DNA of 64,000 bases, taken from Phyllobacteriaceae bacterium (GTDB taxonomy: Bacteria > Pseudomonadota > Alphaproteobacteria > Rhizobiales > Rhizobiaceae). Shown here piece by piece: positions 45,385 to 53,727 of this stretch (its first letter is position 1; each line of letters opens with the position of its first letter). The notes below the pieces were generated by a model. The model did not search any database. It was not told the DNA's origin and saw only the letters and a list, made by a program, of their open reading frames with translations. The translations under genes and the position numbers were made by a program. Location of the stretch: contig JANSXT010000023.1 in the NCBI GenBank assembly GCA_024742765.1, forward strand, positions 1 through 64,000, in the 5' to 3' direction.

Positions 45385-45933
45385 ATGGCATCGGAAGGAG
45401 ATCTTGAGCGGCGGCGCGATCCGCTGCCGCTCCGGCTTCTCGATGCGCTGACGCAGATGCTCAACATCTGCGGCTCGCTTTTGATCTTCGCGTTGATGAT
45501 GCTGATCGGCGCGGACGTGCTCGGCCGTAACCTGTTCGGCACACCGATCTCCGGCGTTCCCGAAATGGTGACCCTGTCCATCGTCGCAATCGTGTTCCTG
45601 CAAATTCCACAGGCCCTGCGTGCCGGGCGAATGACGCGGGCGGAAGCCGTGCTCGGCGCGCTCAAAAAAAGGCGTCCCGCACTTGGCCGCACGATCGAAA
45701 CGGTCTTCGATCTGGCCGCGATGCTGGTGGCGGGGATCATCGTCTATGCGACCTGGCCGATCTTCACCCGGGCGCTGGAACGCAACGAATTTGTCGGTGC
45801 GGTCGGCGATTTCACTGCGCCTGTCTGGCCGGTCAAGGCGATGGTTCTCGTGGGTGCCGGCGTGCTGACACTGCAATTTGCCGCCCGGATCGTTCGCCGC
45901 CACGGCTATGGGACATATGATGACGCCCTTTGA
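45385..45933 (+). CDS. TRAP transporter small permease (DctQ)
   Basis: 182 residues with four hydrophobic segments and the DctQ signature GADVLGRNLFGTPISGVPEMVTLSIVAIVFLQIPQALR. It starts 3 bp after dctP and overlaps dctM. Confidence 0.88.
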   Translation: MASEGDLERRRDPLPLRLLDALTQMLNICGSLLIFALMMLIGADVLGRNLFGTPISGVPEMVTLSIVAIVFLQIPQALRAGRMTRAEAVLGALKKRRPALGRTIETVFDLAAMLVAGIIVYATWPIFTRALERNEFVGAVGDFTAPVWPVKAMVLVGAGVLTLQFAARIVRRHGYGTYDDAL

Positions 45934-47227
45934 GATCGGCCTTTTTGCGCTCGCCGGCATGGGTGCCCTGGTGCTGTTCGGCCTTTATGTGCCGATTGCG
46001 CTGATGGTGTGCTCGTTCCTTGGCATGTGGGCCATTCGCGGCTCGCCGGAACTGGCCGCGCGGATGCTCGGCCTTGCCGCCAACGACGCGATTGCCAGCT
46101 ATTTCTTCGGCGTGGTGCCCCTGTTCGTCCTGATGGGCTTCATCGTTTCCGAGGCGGGCCTGGGGCGCGACGCGTTCGATGTCGCCAATGCCATGTTCAG
46201 GCGCATCAAGGGCGGACTTGGCGTGGGCACGGTGGGCGCCAACGCCATCTTCGCGGCGATCACCGGCATCTCGATCGCCTCGGCGGCCGTCTTCACCAAG
46301 ATCGCCGTCCCGCAGATGATCCGCCACGGCTACAAGCCGCGCTTTGCGGTCGGTGTCGTCGCCGGCAGTTCGGTGCTCGGCATGATGATCCCGCCGAGCC
46401 TGCTGCTCATCCTCTACGGGCTCCTGACGGAACAGTCGATCGGCCACCTGTTCATCGCCGGCATCGGTCCGGGCCTTCTTCTGGCGCTGTTCTTCGGCGT
46501 CGGCATCGTGCTGATGGCAATCTTCGCGCCCGGTTTTGTCGGCCGCCCCGAAATGTCTGACGAGGGCGCGCTGAGCGGCCAGGAACTGCTCGCCAAGGGT
46601 TTTCCGATCACGCTTTTGATCGCCCTGGTGCTTGGCGGCATCTATGGCGGCGCGTTCACGCCGGTCGAGGCCGGGGCCGTCGGCGCGATCGGCGCCCTCG
46701 TCATCGGGCTGGTCAAGGGCAAGCTGCCGCCCCGCGCGCTGCTGAGGGTCCTGATCGAAACCGGTCTGGTCACAGCGGCGATCTGTTTCCTGATCATCGC
46801 CGCGCAGATGTATTCACGCATGCTTGCCTTTTCCGGCGTGCCGGCCGGCTTCGGCGCATTCGTCGCCAGCGCCGATATCGGCTTCTGGTCGCTGATGCTG
46901 CTTTATGTGCTGGTGGTCGTCGGGCTGGGTATGATCCTGGACTCCTCGTCGATCATGCTCATCCTGGTGCCGCTCATGCTGCCGGTCGTGCAGCCCATGG
47001 GGATCGACCTGATCTGGTTCGGCATCGTCACCGTTCTGGCCGTCGAAATCGGCCTTCTGACGCCGCCCTTCGGCATATCGGTCTATGTGATCAAGTCGAC
47101 GCTCGACGACGCGGCGATCACGCTGGGCGACATTTTCCGCGGCGCGTTTCCGTTCGCGGTGATGATGGCGATGGTGCTGGCGCTGGTGTTGGCATTTCCC
47201 GCGATCGCAACCGGACTTCTGAGATAA
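45917..47227 (+). CDS. TRAP transporter large permease (DctM)
   Basis: About 436 residues, 12 or so hydrophobic segments, with DctM blocks YFFGVVPLFVLMGFIVSEAGLG, ITGISIASAAVFTKIAVPQM, GMMIPPSLLLILYGLLTEQS and LILVPLMLPVVQPMGID. ATG 45917 and 45920 are both possible; each overlaps the dctQ end by ~15 bp. Carries Na+-coupled uptake with DctQ. Confidence 0.92.
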   Translation: MMTPFEIGLFALAGMGALVLFGLYVPIALMVCSFLGMWAIRGSPELAARMLGLAANDAIASYFFGVVPLFVLMGFIVSEAGLGRDAFDVANAMFRRIKGGLGVGTVGANAIFAAITGISIASAAVFTKIAVPQMIRHGYKPRFAVGVVAGSSVLGMMIPPSLLLILYGLLTEQSIGHLFIAGIGPGLLLALFFGVGIVLMAIFAPGFVGRPEMSDEGALSGQELLAKGFPITLLIALVLGGIYGGAFTPVEAGAVGAIGALVIGLVKGKLPPRALLRVLIETGLVTAAICFLIIAAQMYSRMLAFSGVPAGFGAFVASADIGFWSLMLLYVLVVVGLGMILDSSSIMLILVPLMLPVVQPMGIDLIWFGIVTVLAVEIGLLTPPFGISVYVIKSTLDDAAITLGDIFRGAFPFAVMMAMVLALVLAFPAIATGLLR

Positions 47228-47240
47228 GGGGGAACACGCA

Positions 47241-48017
47241 ATGGCCCGACGGTTCGTCGACATTTCGGTGGCGCTGGAAGCGGACATTGCGTCCGACCCG
47301 CCGATCATGCTGCCGCAGATCACCTATCTCGACCACAGCCAGACCGCCGGGCAGGTCGCCTCGTTCTTTCCCGGCCTTCAAGCCTCCGACCTGCCGGGCG
47401 GGGAAGGCTGGGCCATCGAGATGCTGTCGATCGCAACCCACAACGGCACCCATCTGGACGCGCCCTACCATCACCATTCGACGATGAACGGCGGTGAGCC
47501 GGCGGCGACGATCGACGAAGTGCCGCTTGAATGGTGCTTCAATCCCGGCGTCAAACTCGACTTCCGGCATCTGCCGGACGGCCATGTGGTCAGCGCCGAG
47601 GAAGTTGCGGCCGAACTAGAACGCATCGGCCACACGCTGTCGCCGCTGGACATCGTGGTGATCAACACATCTGCCGGCGCGCGCTACGGCGATGCCGACT
47701 ATATCGATGCGGGCTGCGGCATGGGCCGCGAGGCGACATTGTTCCTGCTCGAACAGGGCGTGCGGGTGACGGGCACCGATGCCTGGTCATGGGATGCGCC
47801 CTTCTCGCATACCGCCAGGCGATGGGCCGAGAGCCACGATCCCGCGATCATCTGGGAAGGGCACCGCGCCTCCATGGAGATCGGCTACTGCCACATGGAG
47901 AAGCTCGCCAATCTCGATCAGCTTCCGCCGACCGGGTTCATGATTTCCTGCTTCCCCTACAAGATCAAACGCGCTTCGGCCGGGTTCACGCGCGCCGTTG
48001 CGATCTTCGAAGAGTGA
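47241..48017 (+). CDS. Cyclase-family metal-dependent hydrolase (PF04199 type)
   Basis: 258 residues with the metal motif HNGTHLDAPYHHH near residue 73 (HxGTHxDxPxH) and later WEGHRASMEIGYCHMEKL and SCFPYKIKRASAGFTRAVAI. The superfamily includes bacterial KynB formamidase, isatin hydrolase and cyclic imide or lactone hydrolases. It follows the TRAP genes by 13 bp and precedes a beta-keto acid cleavage enzyme, so it probably opens an amide or lactone of the imported carboxylate. Substrate unknown. Confidence 0.85.
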   Translation: MARRFVDISVALEADIASDPPIMLPQITYLDHSQTAGQVASFFPGLQASDLPGGEGWAIEMLSIATHNGTHLDAPYHHHSTMNGGEPAATIDEVPLEWCFNPGVKLDFRHLPDGHVVSAEEVAAELERIGHTLSPLDIVVINTSAGARYGDADYIDAGCGMGREATLFLLEQGVRVTGTDAWSWDAPFSHTARRWAESHDPAIIWEGHRASMEIGYCHMEKLANLDQLPPTGFMISCFPYKIKRASAGFTRAVAIFEE

Positions 48018-48027
48018 GTTCGAACCG

Positions 48028-48963
48028 ATGAAGAAAACGGAAAAAGTCATCATCACCTGTGCGGTCACGGGCGGCATTCACACGCCGACCATGTCCGAGG
48101 CTCTACCGATCACGCCCGATGAGATCGCCCACCAATCCATTGAGGCGGCGGAAGCGGGCGCATCGATCATCCACCTGCATGCGCGCGACCCGGAAACCGG
48201 AATGCCGACACCGGACCCGGACGTCTTCATGCAGTTTTTGCCGCGCATCAAGCAGAGCTGCGATGCGGTGGTGAACATTACAACGGGCGGCGGCCTGGGC
48301 ATGACGGTGGAGCAGCGGCTGGCCGCGCCGATGCGCGCGGCGCCTGAAATGTGTTCCCTCAACATGGGGTCGATGAACTTCGCGCTGCATCCGCTCGCCG
48401 CGCGCTACGACGGTTGGAAGCATGACTGGGAGAAGCCGTTTCTGGAAGCGAGCGACGACTTCATCTTCCGCAACACGTTCCGCGACATCAGCTACATTCT
48501 CGAACATCTGGGCAAGGGCCACGGCACCCGCTTCGAGCATGAGTGCTACGATATCGGCCACCTCTACAATCTGGCCCATTTCGTCGATGCCGGCGTGATC
48601 GAACCGCCGTTCCTGGTGCAATCGATCTTCGGCATTCTGGGCGGCATCGGCGCGGAGATGCAGAACGTCATGTTCATGAAGGAGACCGCCGATCGCCTGT
48701 TTGGCGACGACTATGTCTGGTCGGTACTGGCGGCCGGCCGCTTTCAGATGCCGTTCGTGACGCAGGCGGCAATGCTGGGCGGCAGCGTCCGCGTGGGCCT
48801 TGAGGATTCGCTCTATACCGGCAAGGGCAAGCTGGCCGGCTCCAACGCCGAGCAGGTCGTCAAGATCCGGCGCATCCTGGAAGAACTCGGCCTGAGCATC
48901 GCCAGCCCGGATGATGCCCGGCAGATCCTCGGCCTTAAGGGCGGCGACCGTGTCGCTTTCTAA
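48028..48963 (+). CDS. Beta-keto acid cleavage enzyme (BKACE, DUF849 family)
   Basis: 311-residue TIM barrel. The zinc-site region AGASIIHLHARDPETGMPTPD, ITTGGGLGMTVEQRL, EMCSLNMGSMNF, and late RVGLEDSLYTGKGKLA are family markers. BKACE enzymes condense a beta-keto acid with acetyl-CoA, giving acetoacetate and a shorter CoA ester. The ATG at 48028 is 10 bp after the cyclase gene. It implies that the pathway produces a beta-keto acid. Confidence 0.9.
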   Translation: MKKTEKVIITCAVTGGIHTPTMSEALPITPDEIAHQSIEAAEAGASIIHLHARDPETGMPTPDPDVFMQFLPRIKQSCDAVVNITTGGGLGMTVEQRLAAPMRAAPEMCSLNMGSMNFALHPLAARYDGWKHDWEKPFLEASDDFIFRNTFRDISYILEHLGKGHGTRFEHECYDIGHLYNLAHFVDAGVIEPPFLVQSIFGILGGIGAEMQNVMFMKETADRLFGDDYVWSVLAAGRFQMPFVTQAAMLGGSVRVGLEDSLYTGKGKLAGSNAEQVVKIRRILEELGLSIASPDDARQILGLKGGDRVAF

Positions 48964-49996
48964 AGGGCCCAATCCCATTGACGGGTTCGAAATCGATCCG
49001 GTGACCATCCGGCATGTCGGCGCGGACCTGCAACGGCCCGAATGTATCCTCGCTGAACCGGATGGCAGCCTTTGGGTGGCCGATGCGCGCGGCGGTGTGG
49101 TGCACATCCGGCCCGATGGCAGCCAGGGCCTGATCGTTCAGTCCGAGCAGGCAGGCTTTGCTGGCGATGATCGCTCGGACGTCAATCGCTTCATCGAAGG
49201 CACCCTGCCGAACGGGCTCGCCTTTGACCGCAACGGCGACATTCTGATCTCCAATTTTGGCACCGATCGGCTCGAGCGGATGACGCGCACGGGCGAAACC
49301 AGCGTCATCCACGACACGATCGACGGCCAGCCGATCGGCAAGGTCAATTTCGTGCTGCGCGATTCACGGAACCGCATCTGGCTGACAATCTCGACCCGCA
49401 TCAAGAACTGGATGCAGGCGATCAGCCCCAATGTCCGCGACGGCTACGTGGCACTGGCCGATGAGAACGGCCTGCGGATCGTCGCCGACGGCTTTGCCTT
49501 CACCAACGAAATCCGTCTCGATGCGCAGGAGGAATGGCTCTATGTGGTCGAGACCACGGGACCCAGGATCACCCGCCTTCGCGTCGGGGAGGACGGGTCG
49601 CTTTCGGGCCGTGAAACCTTTGGCCCCGAGGACCATGGCGCCTTCATCGACGGGATCGCCTTCGATGCCCATGGCAATCTGTGGGGCACGCATGTCATGC
49701 GCGACCGCATTTTCGCGATCACGCCGGACGGCGATTTGCGCATTCTTCTCGATGACGACCAGGGCGCGCCGGCTGGCAAGGCGTTGATGGAGGCATTTGC
49801 CCGCGACGCCGTGACGCCGGAACTGGCCATGGCGGCGCACGGCTCGATCGCGCCATGGATGGCGAGCCTGACCTTCGGCGGGCCGGACCTGCGGCGCGTT
49901 CATATCGGCAGCCTGCGCGGCACCACGATCCCATGGTTTAACGCGCCGGTCGCCGGCCTGCCCATGGTGCACTGGAACGAACGGAGAGCGTCATGA
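48950..49996 (+). CDS. SMP-30/gluconolactonase-type hydrolase
   Basis: 348 residues of a six-bladed beta-propeller: RPECILAEPDGSLWVADARG, PNGLAFDRNGDILISNFG, FTNEIRLDAQEEWLYVVETTG, FIDGIAFDAHGNLWGTHV. The GTG start at 48950 follows AAGGGCGG and overlaps the BKACE stop. The family hydrolyses lactones with a divalent metal. In this operon it may open a lactone intermediate. Confidence 0.87.
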   Translation: MSLSKGPNPIDGFEIDPVTIRHVGADLQRPECILAEPDGSLWVADARGGVVHIRPDGSQGLIVQSEQAGFAGDDRSDVNRFIEGTLPNGLAFDRNGDILISNFGTDRLERMTRTGETSVIHDTIDGQPIGKVNFVLRDSRNRIWLTISTRIKNWMQAISPNVRDGYVALADENGLRIVADGFAFTNEIRLDAQEEWLYVVETTGPRITRLRVGEDGSLSGRETFGPEDHGAFIDGIAFDAHGNLWGTHVMRDRIFAITPDGDLRILLDDDQGAPAGKALMEAFARDAVTPELAMAAHGSIAPWMASLTFGGPDLRRVHIGSLRGTTIPWFNAPVAGLPMVHWNERRAS

Positions 49997-50484
49997 CACA
50001 GCAGCCCACCCGGCCGGTGGTCGTCCGGTTCGAATGCACGGGCACCGCGACCGGCAAGATGCGCAACGAACTCGATGTGCGCATGGTGACGCCGATGGAA
50101 GAGCGTTTCACGCTGGCCTCCGACGAGGGCCCGTTCCATGGCGGCGATGCCAGCGCGCCGCCGCCACTGGCGCTGTTCATCGGCGGGCTGACCGGCTGCA
50201 TCATGACGCAGATCCGCGCCTTTGCGAAACGGCTCAAGGTCAATCTGACGGGCCTGTCCGTTGAGACGACCGTGGAGTGGCAATGGACGCCGAAAGCGCC
50301 GGTTTACGAGACCGCGCCGAAGTCTTTTGCGATGGACGTGATCATCGAGAGCGACGACCCGATCGAGCGGCAACGGCAACTGCTCGATGCCGCCAAGAAG
50401 GGTTGTTTCCTCGAGCAGACGTTGGGGGTCTCCAACACGATCCGGCATCGGCTGAAGACGGCCGACGGATGGCTGGACGCGTGA
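49993..50484 (+). CDS. OsmC-family protein
   Basis: 163 residues. An OsmC fold is indicated by GGDASAPPPLALFIGGLTGCIMTQIRAFAK, with the first catalytic Cys in LTGCIMT, and KKGCFLEQTL with the second. OsmC/Ohr proteins reduce peroxides using the two Cys; some lie in catabolic operons. The start overlaps the SMP-30 stop by 4 bp. Last gene of the TRAP operon. Confidence 0.85.
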   Translation: MTQQPTRPVVVRFECTGTATGKMRNELDVRMVTPMEERFTLASDEGPFHGGDASAPPPLALFIGGLTGCIMTQIRAFAKRLKVNLTGLSVETTVEWQWTPKAPVYETAPKSFAMDVIIESDDPIERQRQLLDAAKKGCFLEQTLGVSNTIRHRLKTADGWLDA

Positions 50485-50860
50485 GCACGGACGCCATCGC
50501 GCGCCGCGCGGACTGAAAGACAGGGAAGGCCGGCTCTGGCCCAAGGCCGTTGATATGATCGCGCGGCACGAAGGCCCTCTATGCACCGATGTGCCGGACG
50601 TGACATTTGCCATGCCCGCGCGCATCGCGGCCACCACACCACTCAATGCCCCCGCGTCACGCCAAAATCGTGGACATGCGAGGTGTCCGCTGGACCGCAG
50701 CTTTGCGTGCGGCGTGCGCCCTTCACGGGAAGGCTGCGGACCGAGCAGACCGGGCACTGCCTGACGGCCGGCATCATACTCTTTTCGTCATCGGAGGTTT
50801 TGCGGCCTCGCCGGCGTCCGGGTTTGCGCCGGTCCGTCCGCGCGCATGGTTCAATTTGGG
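50485..50860. other. Gap of ~375 bp without a convincing gene
   Basis: Short frames on both strands show Arg/Pro-rich translations with no family features or ribosome sites. I see no strong terminator. The right end merges with the tRNA promoter region. Confidence 0.5.
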
Positions 50861-50890
50861 TTGGACGCATGCGCATCGCTTTGATATGGC
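50861..50890 (+). promoter_or_regulatory. Probable tRNA promoter upstream of the 5' tRNA fragment
   Basis: TTGGAC at 50861-50866 is followed after 17-18 bp by ATATGG/TATGGC, 18 bp before the first tRNA-like copy. This looks like the original promoter of the tRNA-Arg; the intact gene 180 bp downstream may now depend on read-through from it. Confidence 0.4.
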
Positions 50891-50907
50891 AAACCCGCAC
50901 CTGCGAA

Positions 50908-50952
<45 letters not shown>

Positions 50953-51032
50953 TGTCAAGTCTGGCGATGGCGAAAGGTGCTGGAAGAAAGAAGTGACTTA
51001 ACAATGGCTTGAGCGGATATCGGGTTCGCTCT

Positions 51033-52688
51033 TCAAGGAGCCAAAAATCTCGCGTAAGCATGGCGTAAGCATCTCGCGAACGGTATGCACCCGTAGCTCA
51101 GCTGGATAGAGCGCCGCCCTCCGAAGGCGGAGGCCAGAGGTTCGAATCCTCTCGGGTGCGCCATATCGCATTTTTGACTGCATATTTCGGTTAAAGCCTT
51201 GAAGGGTAAGGCTAAATTTGGTGTTCGAAGTCCCTTGTTTCGGCAGTAGGGTAGAGGCTCCAAAAAGGCCAGTCTGAGGACTGTTTTCTTGAGAGCCAAG
51301 TCGGCGTTTTGCCAGATTTTCCAAGGGTTTGACAGAAATTGGAGGGCGTGTTCGAACGACTCCTCCAGCGTGTGCTTTGGCTGGCCTGCTTTTGACAGTT
51401 GTTCTTGGGCCAAGAGCTTTTCGCGTTCCAGTTTGGCGATACGCTTTTCATAGGCCCTGACGACCGAGTCGCTGCTCGCTTCGACGATGCGGTCGAGCAG
51501 TTGGTCGATCTGCTTTTCGGTTTTGGCGATCTGCGCTTTCAGCGTGTCTTTGGCCGCTGCTGCTTTGCCGAGGCGCAGGTTCCATGCGTCGTGGAACATG
51601 GCCTTCACGAGGCCAAACAAGCCCTGTGACGGTTCCAGACGCTTGAGCACGTCTTCGAATGCGCCTTCGAGGTCTTCGCGCTTGATGGACTTGCGATAGC
51701 TCACACAGCCCTTTGTCGCGCAAAGGTAATAGGGATATTTCTGTTTCTTGCCCTGCGACCAGCAGGCCGTCAGGGGCTTGTTGCAGTCGTCGCACAGGAT
51801 GAAGCCGCGCAGCGGGAAATCGGCGTTGATGTCCTTGCGGGCCGGAGCCTTGGCCGTGCCCTTGAGGCGCGCTTGAATCTTCTCGAAGGTTGCGAAGTTG
51901 ATCAGGCCGTCATGCTGGCCTTTTCGCAAGCTGACGCCCCAATTCGGCGCTTCGACATAGCCCGCATAGACGGGGCGCTGCAAAAGCTCGGCAATGCGCT
52001 GGTTGCGGATTTCGCCGTTTGGCAGGTCTTTCGGGAAGGAGGGTTGCCGCTCAAGGAAGCGCTTCACTTCCACCTGCGTTTCGAAGCGGCCTGAGGCGTA
52101 GCCTTCAAGGGCCTCCTGAATGGCGGATGCGTTGGGTTCATCGCGCACCAACAGCTTGCCGTGACCGCTCTTACGTTCATAGCGGTAGCCGACAGGCGCC
52201 TGAAACACCCAGTAGCCGTTTTGCACCCGTGCCCGCATGCGGTTGATGGTTTGCTCGCCGTTCTTCTGGCGCTGGTGTTGCGACACCGATGCCAGTAGGT
52301 TTTCGACAAGCTGCGAGTCGGAGTCTTCGCCGAACTCGATGGACGGGCTGACCAGTACGCCGCCCGCTTCGTCGATCTTTACGCGCAATTCAAAGTGCGC
52401 CATCAGGCCGCGCGCAAGGCGGCTGATATCGTCGATGATCACCGCCTGCGGCGCTTTGCGGTTGGCCTTCAAATGCGCCAGCATCGCCTGCATACCGGGG
52501 CGTGTCGTCAGGCTTCCCGACGTATCGTCGCTAAAGACCTCCACAACCTCATAGCCCTTGTACTTGGCAAACTCCCGGCAGCGGGTTTCTTGGGAAGCGA
52601 GGCCGTCACCGCGCACCGTTTGCTTCGCACTCGATACGCGGCAATAGATGACGGCTTGCTTGATATTTTTGTGTTCTTCGTTGTTCAT
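51033..52688 (-). CDS. Large serine recombinase (integrase), C-terminus read through the tRNA
   Basis: 551 residues. The resolvase catalytic domain starts AVIYCRVSSAKQTVRGDG with the nucleophile Ser, then VIIDDISRLARGL. The recombinase domain follows (GYWVFQAPVGYRYERK), a zinc ribbon (CDDCNKPLTAC...CATKGC) and a long coiled coil (about 400-470). The ATG at 52688 was chosen; an in-frame run to 52808 lies in the previous gene. The last ~45 codons are unusual: they are antisense to the complete tRNA-Arg (MAHPRGFEPLASAFGG...) and to the spacer beyond it. This indicates that the gene end was swapped on integration. Confidence 0.92.
   Translation of the reverse strand: MNNEEHKNIKQAVIYCRVSSAKQTVRGDGLASQETRCREFAKYKGYEVVEVFSDDTSGSLTTRPGMQAMLAHLKANRKAPQAVIIDDISRLARGLMAHFELRVKIDEAGGVLVSPSIEFGEDSDSQLVENLLASVSQHQRQKNGEQTINRMRARVQNGYWVFQAPVGYRYERKSGHGKLLVRDEPNASAIQEALEGYASGRFETQVEVKRFLERQPSFPKDLPNGEIRNQRIAELLQRPVYAGYVEAPNWGVSLRKGQHDGLINFATFEKIQARLKGTAKAPARKDINADFPLRGFILCDDCNKPLTACWSQGKKQKYPYYLCATKGCVSYRKSIKREDLEGAFEDVLKRLEPSQGLFGLVKAMFHDAWNLRLGKAAAAKDTLKAQIAKTEKQIDQLLDRIVEASSDSVVRAYEKRIAKLEREKLLAQEQLSKAGQPKHTLEESFEHALQFLSNPWKIWQNADLALKKTVLRLAFLEPLPYCRNKGLRTPNLALPFKALTEICSQKCDMAHPRGFEPLASAFGGRRSIQLSYGCIPFARCLRHAYARFLAP
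51052..51072. repeat. Tandem GCGTAAGCAT repeat between the tRNA copies
   Basis: Two exact GCGTAAGCAT units (51052-51061 and 51063-51072) separated by one base, bounded by CTCGCG-like sequence on both sides, 15 bp before the intact tRNA. Could be protein-binding arm sites of a former attachment site. Confidence 0.5.
51087..51163 (+). tRNA. tRNA-Arg (anticodon CCG)
   Basis: 77 nt including an encoded CCA. Acceptor GCACCCG pairs with CGGGTGC; D arm AGCTC...GAGC; anticodon stem CCGCC/GGCGG around loop CTCCGAA giving anticodon CCG; T arm AGAGG-TTCGAAT-CCTCT. All arms pair. It reads CGG arginine codons. It marks the left end of the mobile region. Confidence 0.96.
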
Positions 52689-52701
52689 TTTTCTTGTGAC
52701 C

Positions 52702-53028
52702 TTATGGGTGAGGTTCTCCTTTTTTGTCGTTACTTTCGTTGTCTTCAGATGATAGCAGATTGAAGTTTGTACTTGTGCTGAAAGTGGGGATTTCGGGGTT
52801 TTGTCCACCTGCTTCCTGTGTGGGATGCGTGCCGAATCCGAGTTCTACGAAGCCTGTGACGATGTCCCAGAGGGCTTGCAGGAACTCGGCTTTCTGATCC
52901 TCGGTCATGTCCATGTCTTTGAGGAATTCGCGGTAGTTTGCGAAGTTCACGGTGACTTCGGGTGCGGCGTAGGGAGCGAAGTGTTCGCGCAGGTCTTTGC
53001 CTGTCTTTGTCTCGCTGTAGTGCTTCAT
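52702..53028 (-). CDS. Small protein of unknown function upstream of the recombinase
   Basis: 108 residues. The ATG at 53028 follows GAGGGAGAAAGC; alternatives at 53043 and 53064 lack such a site. The N-terminal half is helical (KHYSETKTGKDLREHFAPYA, ANYREFLKDMDMTEDQKAEFLQALWDIV); the C-terminal 40 residues are polar and Ser/Asn-rich, probably disordered. It ends 13 bp before the recombinase, so it may be an accessory or directionality factor. No family recognised. Confidence 0.65.
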   Translation of the reverse strand: MKHYSETKTGKDLREHFAPYAAPEVTVNFANYREFLKDMDMTEDQKAEFLQALWDIVTGFVELGFGTHPTQEAGGQNPEIPTFSTSTNFNLLSSEDNESNDKKGEPHP

Positions 53029-53062
53029 TGCTTTCTCCCTCATAAGAGATTTCCATAACTCC

Positions 53063-53092
53063 ATTATACCACCTAGGGTTGTAACCCTACAA
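53063..53092 (-). promoter_or_regulatory. Promoter with operator in its spacer
   Basis: On the minus strand TTGTAG and a perfect TATAAT are 18 bp apart. The spacer carries TAGGGTT-GT-AACCCTA (53074-53089), a palindrome with 7-bp arms. A repressor there would block transcription of 52702-53028 and the recombinase. Confidence 0.6.
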
Positions 53093-53128
53093 ATTTTGTG
53101 GGAAAGGCGGCCTGCTGGCCGCCCGCCC

Positions 53129-53365
53129 TTAGTTGAGGTGGTTTTGGCTGCCGCCTTGCTTCCGTGCCTCGATGATTTTCTCGAAATCGTCGCGATGCAT
53201 TCGAAACAGTTCGGCGTGCATCTGGTCTTCAGCGCGCGAAATCTCATGGTTGAGAATTGCGCCGATGAACGCTCCAGCACTTTCCCAGCCGAAATATTCG
53301 GCCAGTTGTTCAATTTGCTGCTTATGATCTTCGCAGACTGGGATGATGATGTTTGGATTTTCCAT
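53129..53365 (-). CDS. Small hypothetical protein, possible RHH-like
   Basis: 78 residues: MENPNIIIPVCEDHKQQIEQLAEYFGWESAGAFIGAILNHEIS and then a charged helix. The start (a short beta strand followed by two helices) has the layout of a ribbon-helix-helix DNA-binding protein, though I cannot name a family. It lies 3 bp after the preceding gene in the coupling-protein operon and could be the repressor for the palindrome at 53074-53089. Confidence 0.6.
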   Translation of the reverse strand: MENPNIIIPVCEDHKQQIEQLAEYFGWESAGAFIGAILNHEISRAEDQMHAELFRMHRDDFEKIIEARKQGGSQNHLN

Positions 53366-53368
53366 TTT

Positions 53369-53722
53369 TCAGGCTCCTTTCAGTTTTTTCCAGTCGATGG
53401 TCATCAGTTTGAAAAGGGTGCACATCTCCCCGGCTTCGGGGCGGTCGATGCGGCGGCCTTGGAGGCCGTAATAGGCGCACCAGCGGGCCGCTTCGCAGGT
53501 GCCGATGCCGTGCATCTGGTGGGCGCATTGGTAGTCCCACGCGATGTGCGGGGTGCCGAAGTACAAGACGCCGCCGATCAGTGCGCCTGCTGTCAGGAGG
53601 CGCGGGCGCATCAGCACCGCGTGCAGTGCCCCCTTCGCCCGTGCGCGCAGCAGGCCCGGACGCCGTTGCGGCGTCCGCCGCCTTTTGCCTTTCCGTTCGA
53701 TTTTCACTTCGATCTTGCTCAT
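53369..53722 (-). CDS. Small membrane-anchored protein downstream of traG-like gene
   Basis: 117 residues: a very basic N-terminus (MSKIEVKIERKGKRRRTPQRR), one transmembrane helix (LLTAGALIGGVLYFG) near residue 45, then a Cys-rich tail (YQCAHQMHGIGTCEAARWCAYYG), probably periplasmic with disulfides. The ATG at 53722 is 5 bp after the coupling-protein stop. It may assist conjugation; no family recognised. Confidence 0.65.
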   Translation of the reverse strand: MSKIEVKIERKGKRRRTPQRRPGLLRARAKGALHAVLMRPRLLTAGALIGGVLYFGTPHIAWDYQCAHQMHGIGTCEAARWCAYYGLQGRRIDRPEAGEMCTLFKLMTIDWKKLKGA

Positions 53723-53727
53723 CGTCT

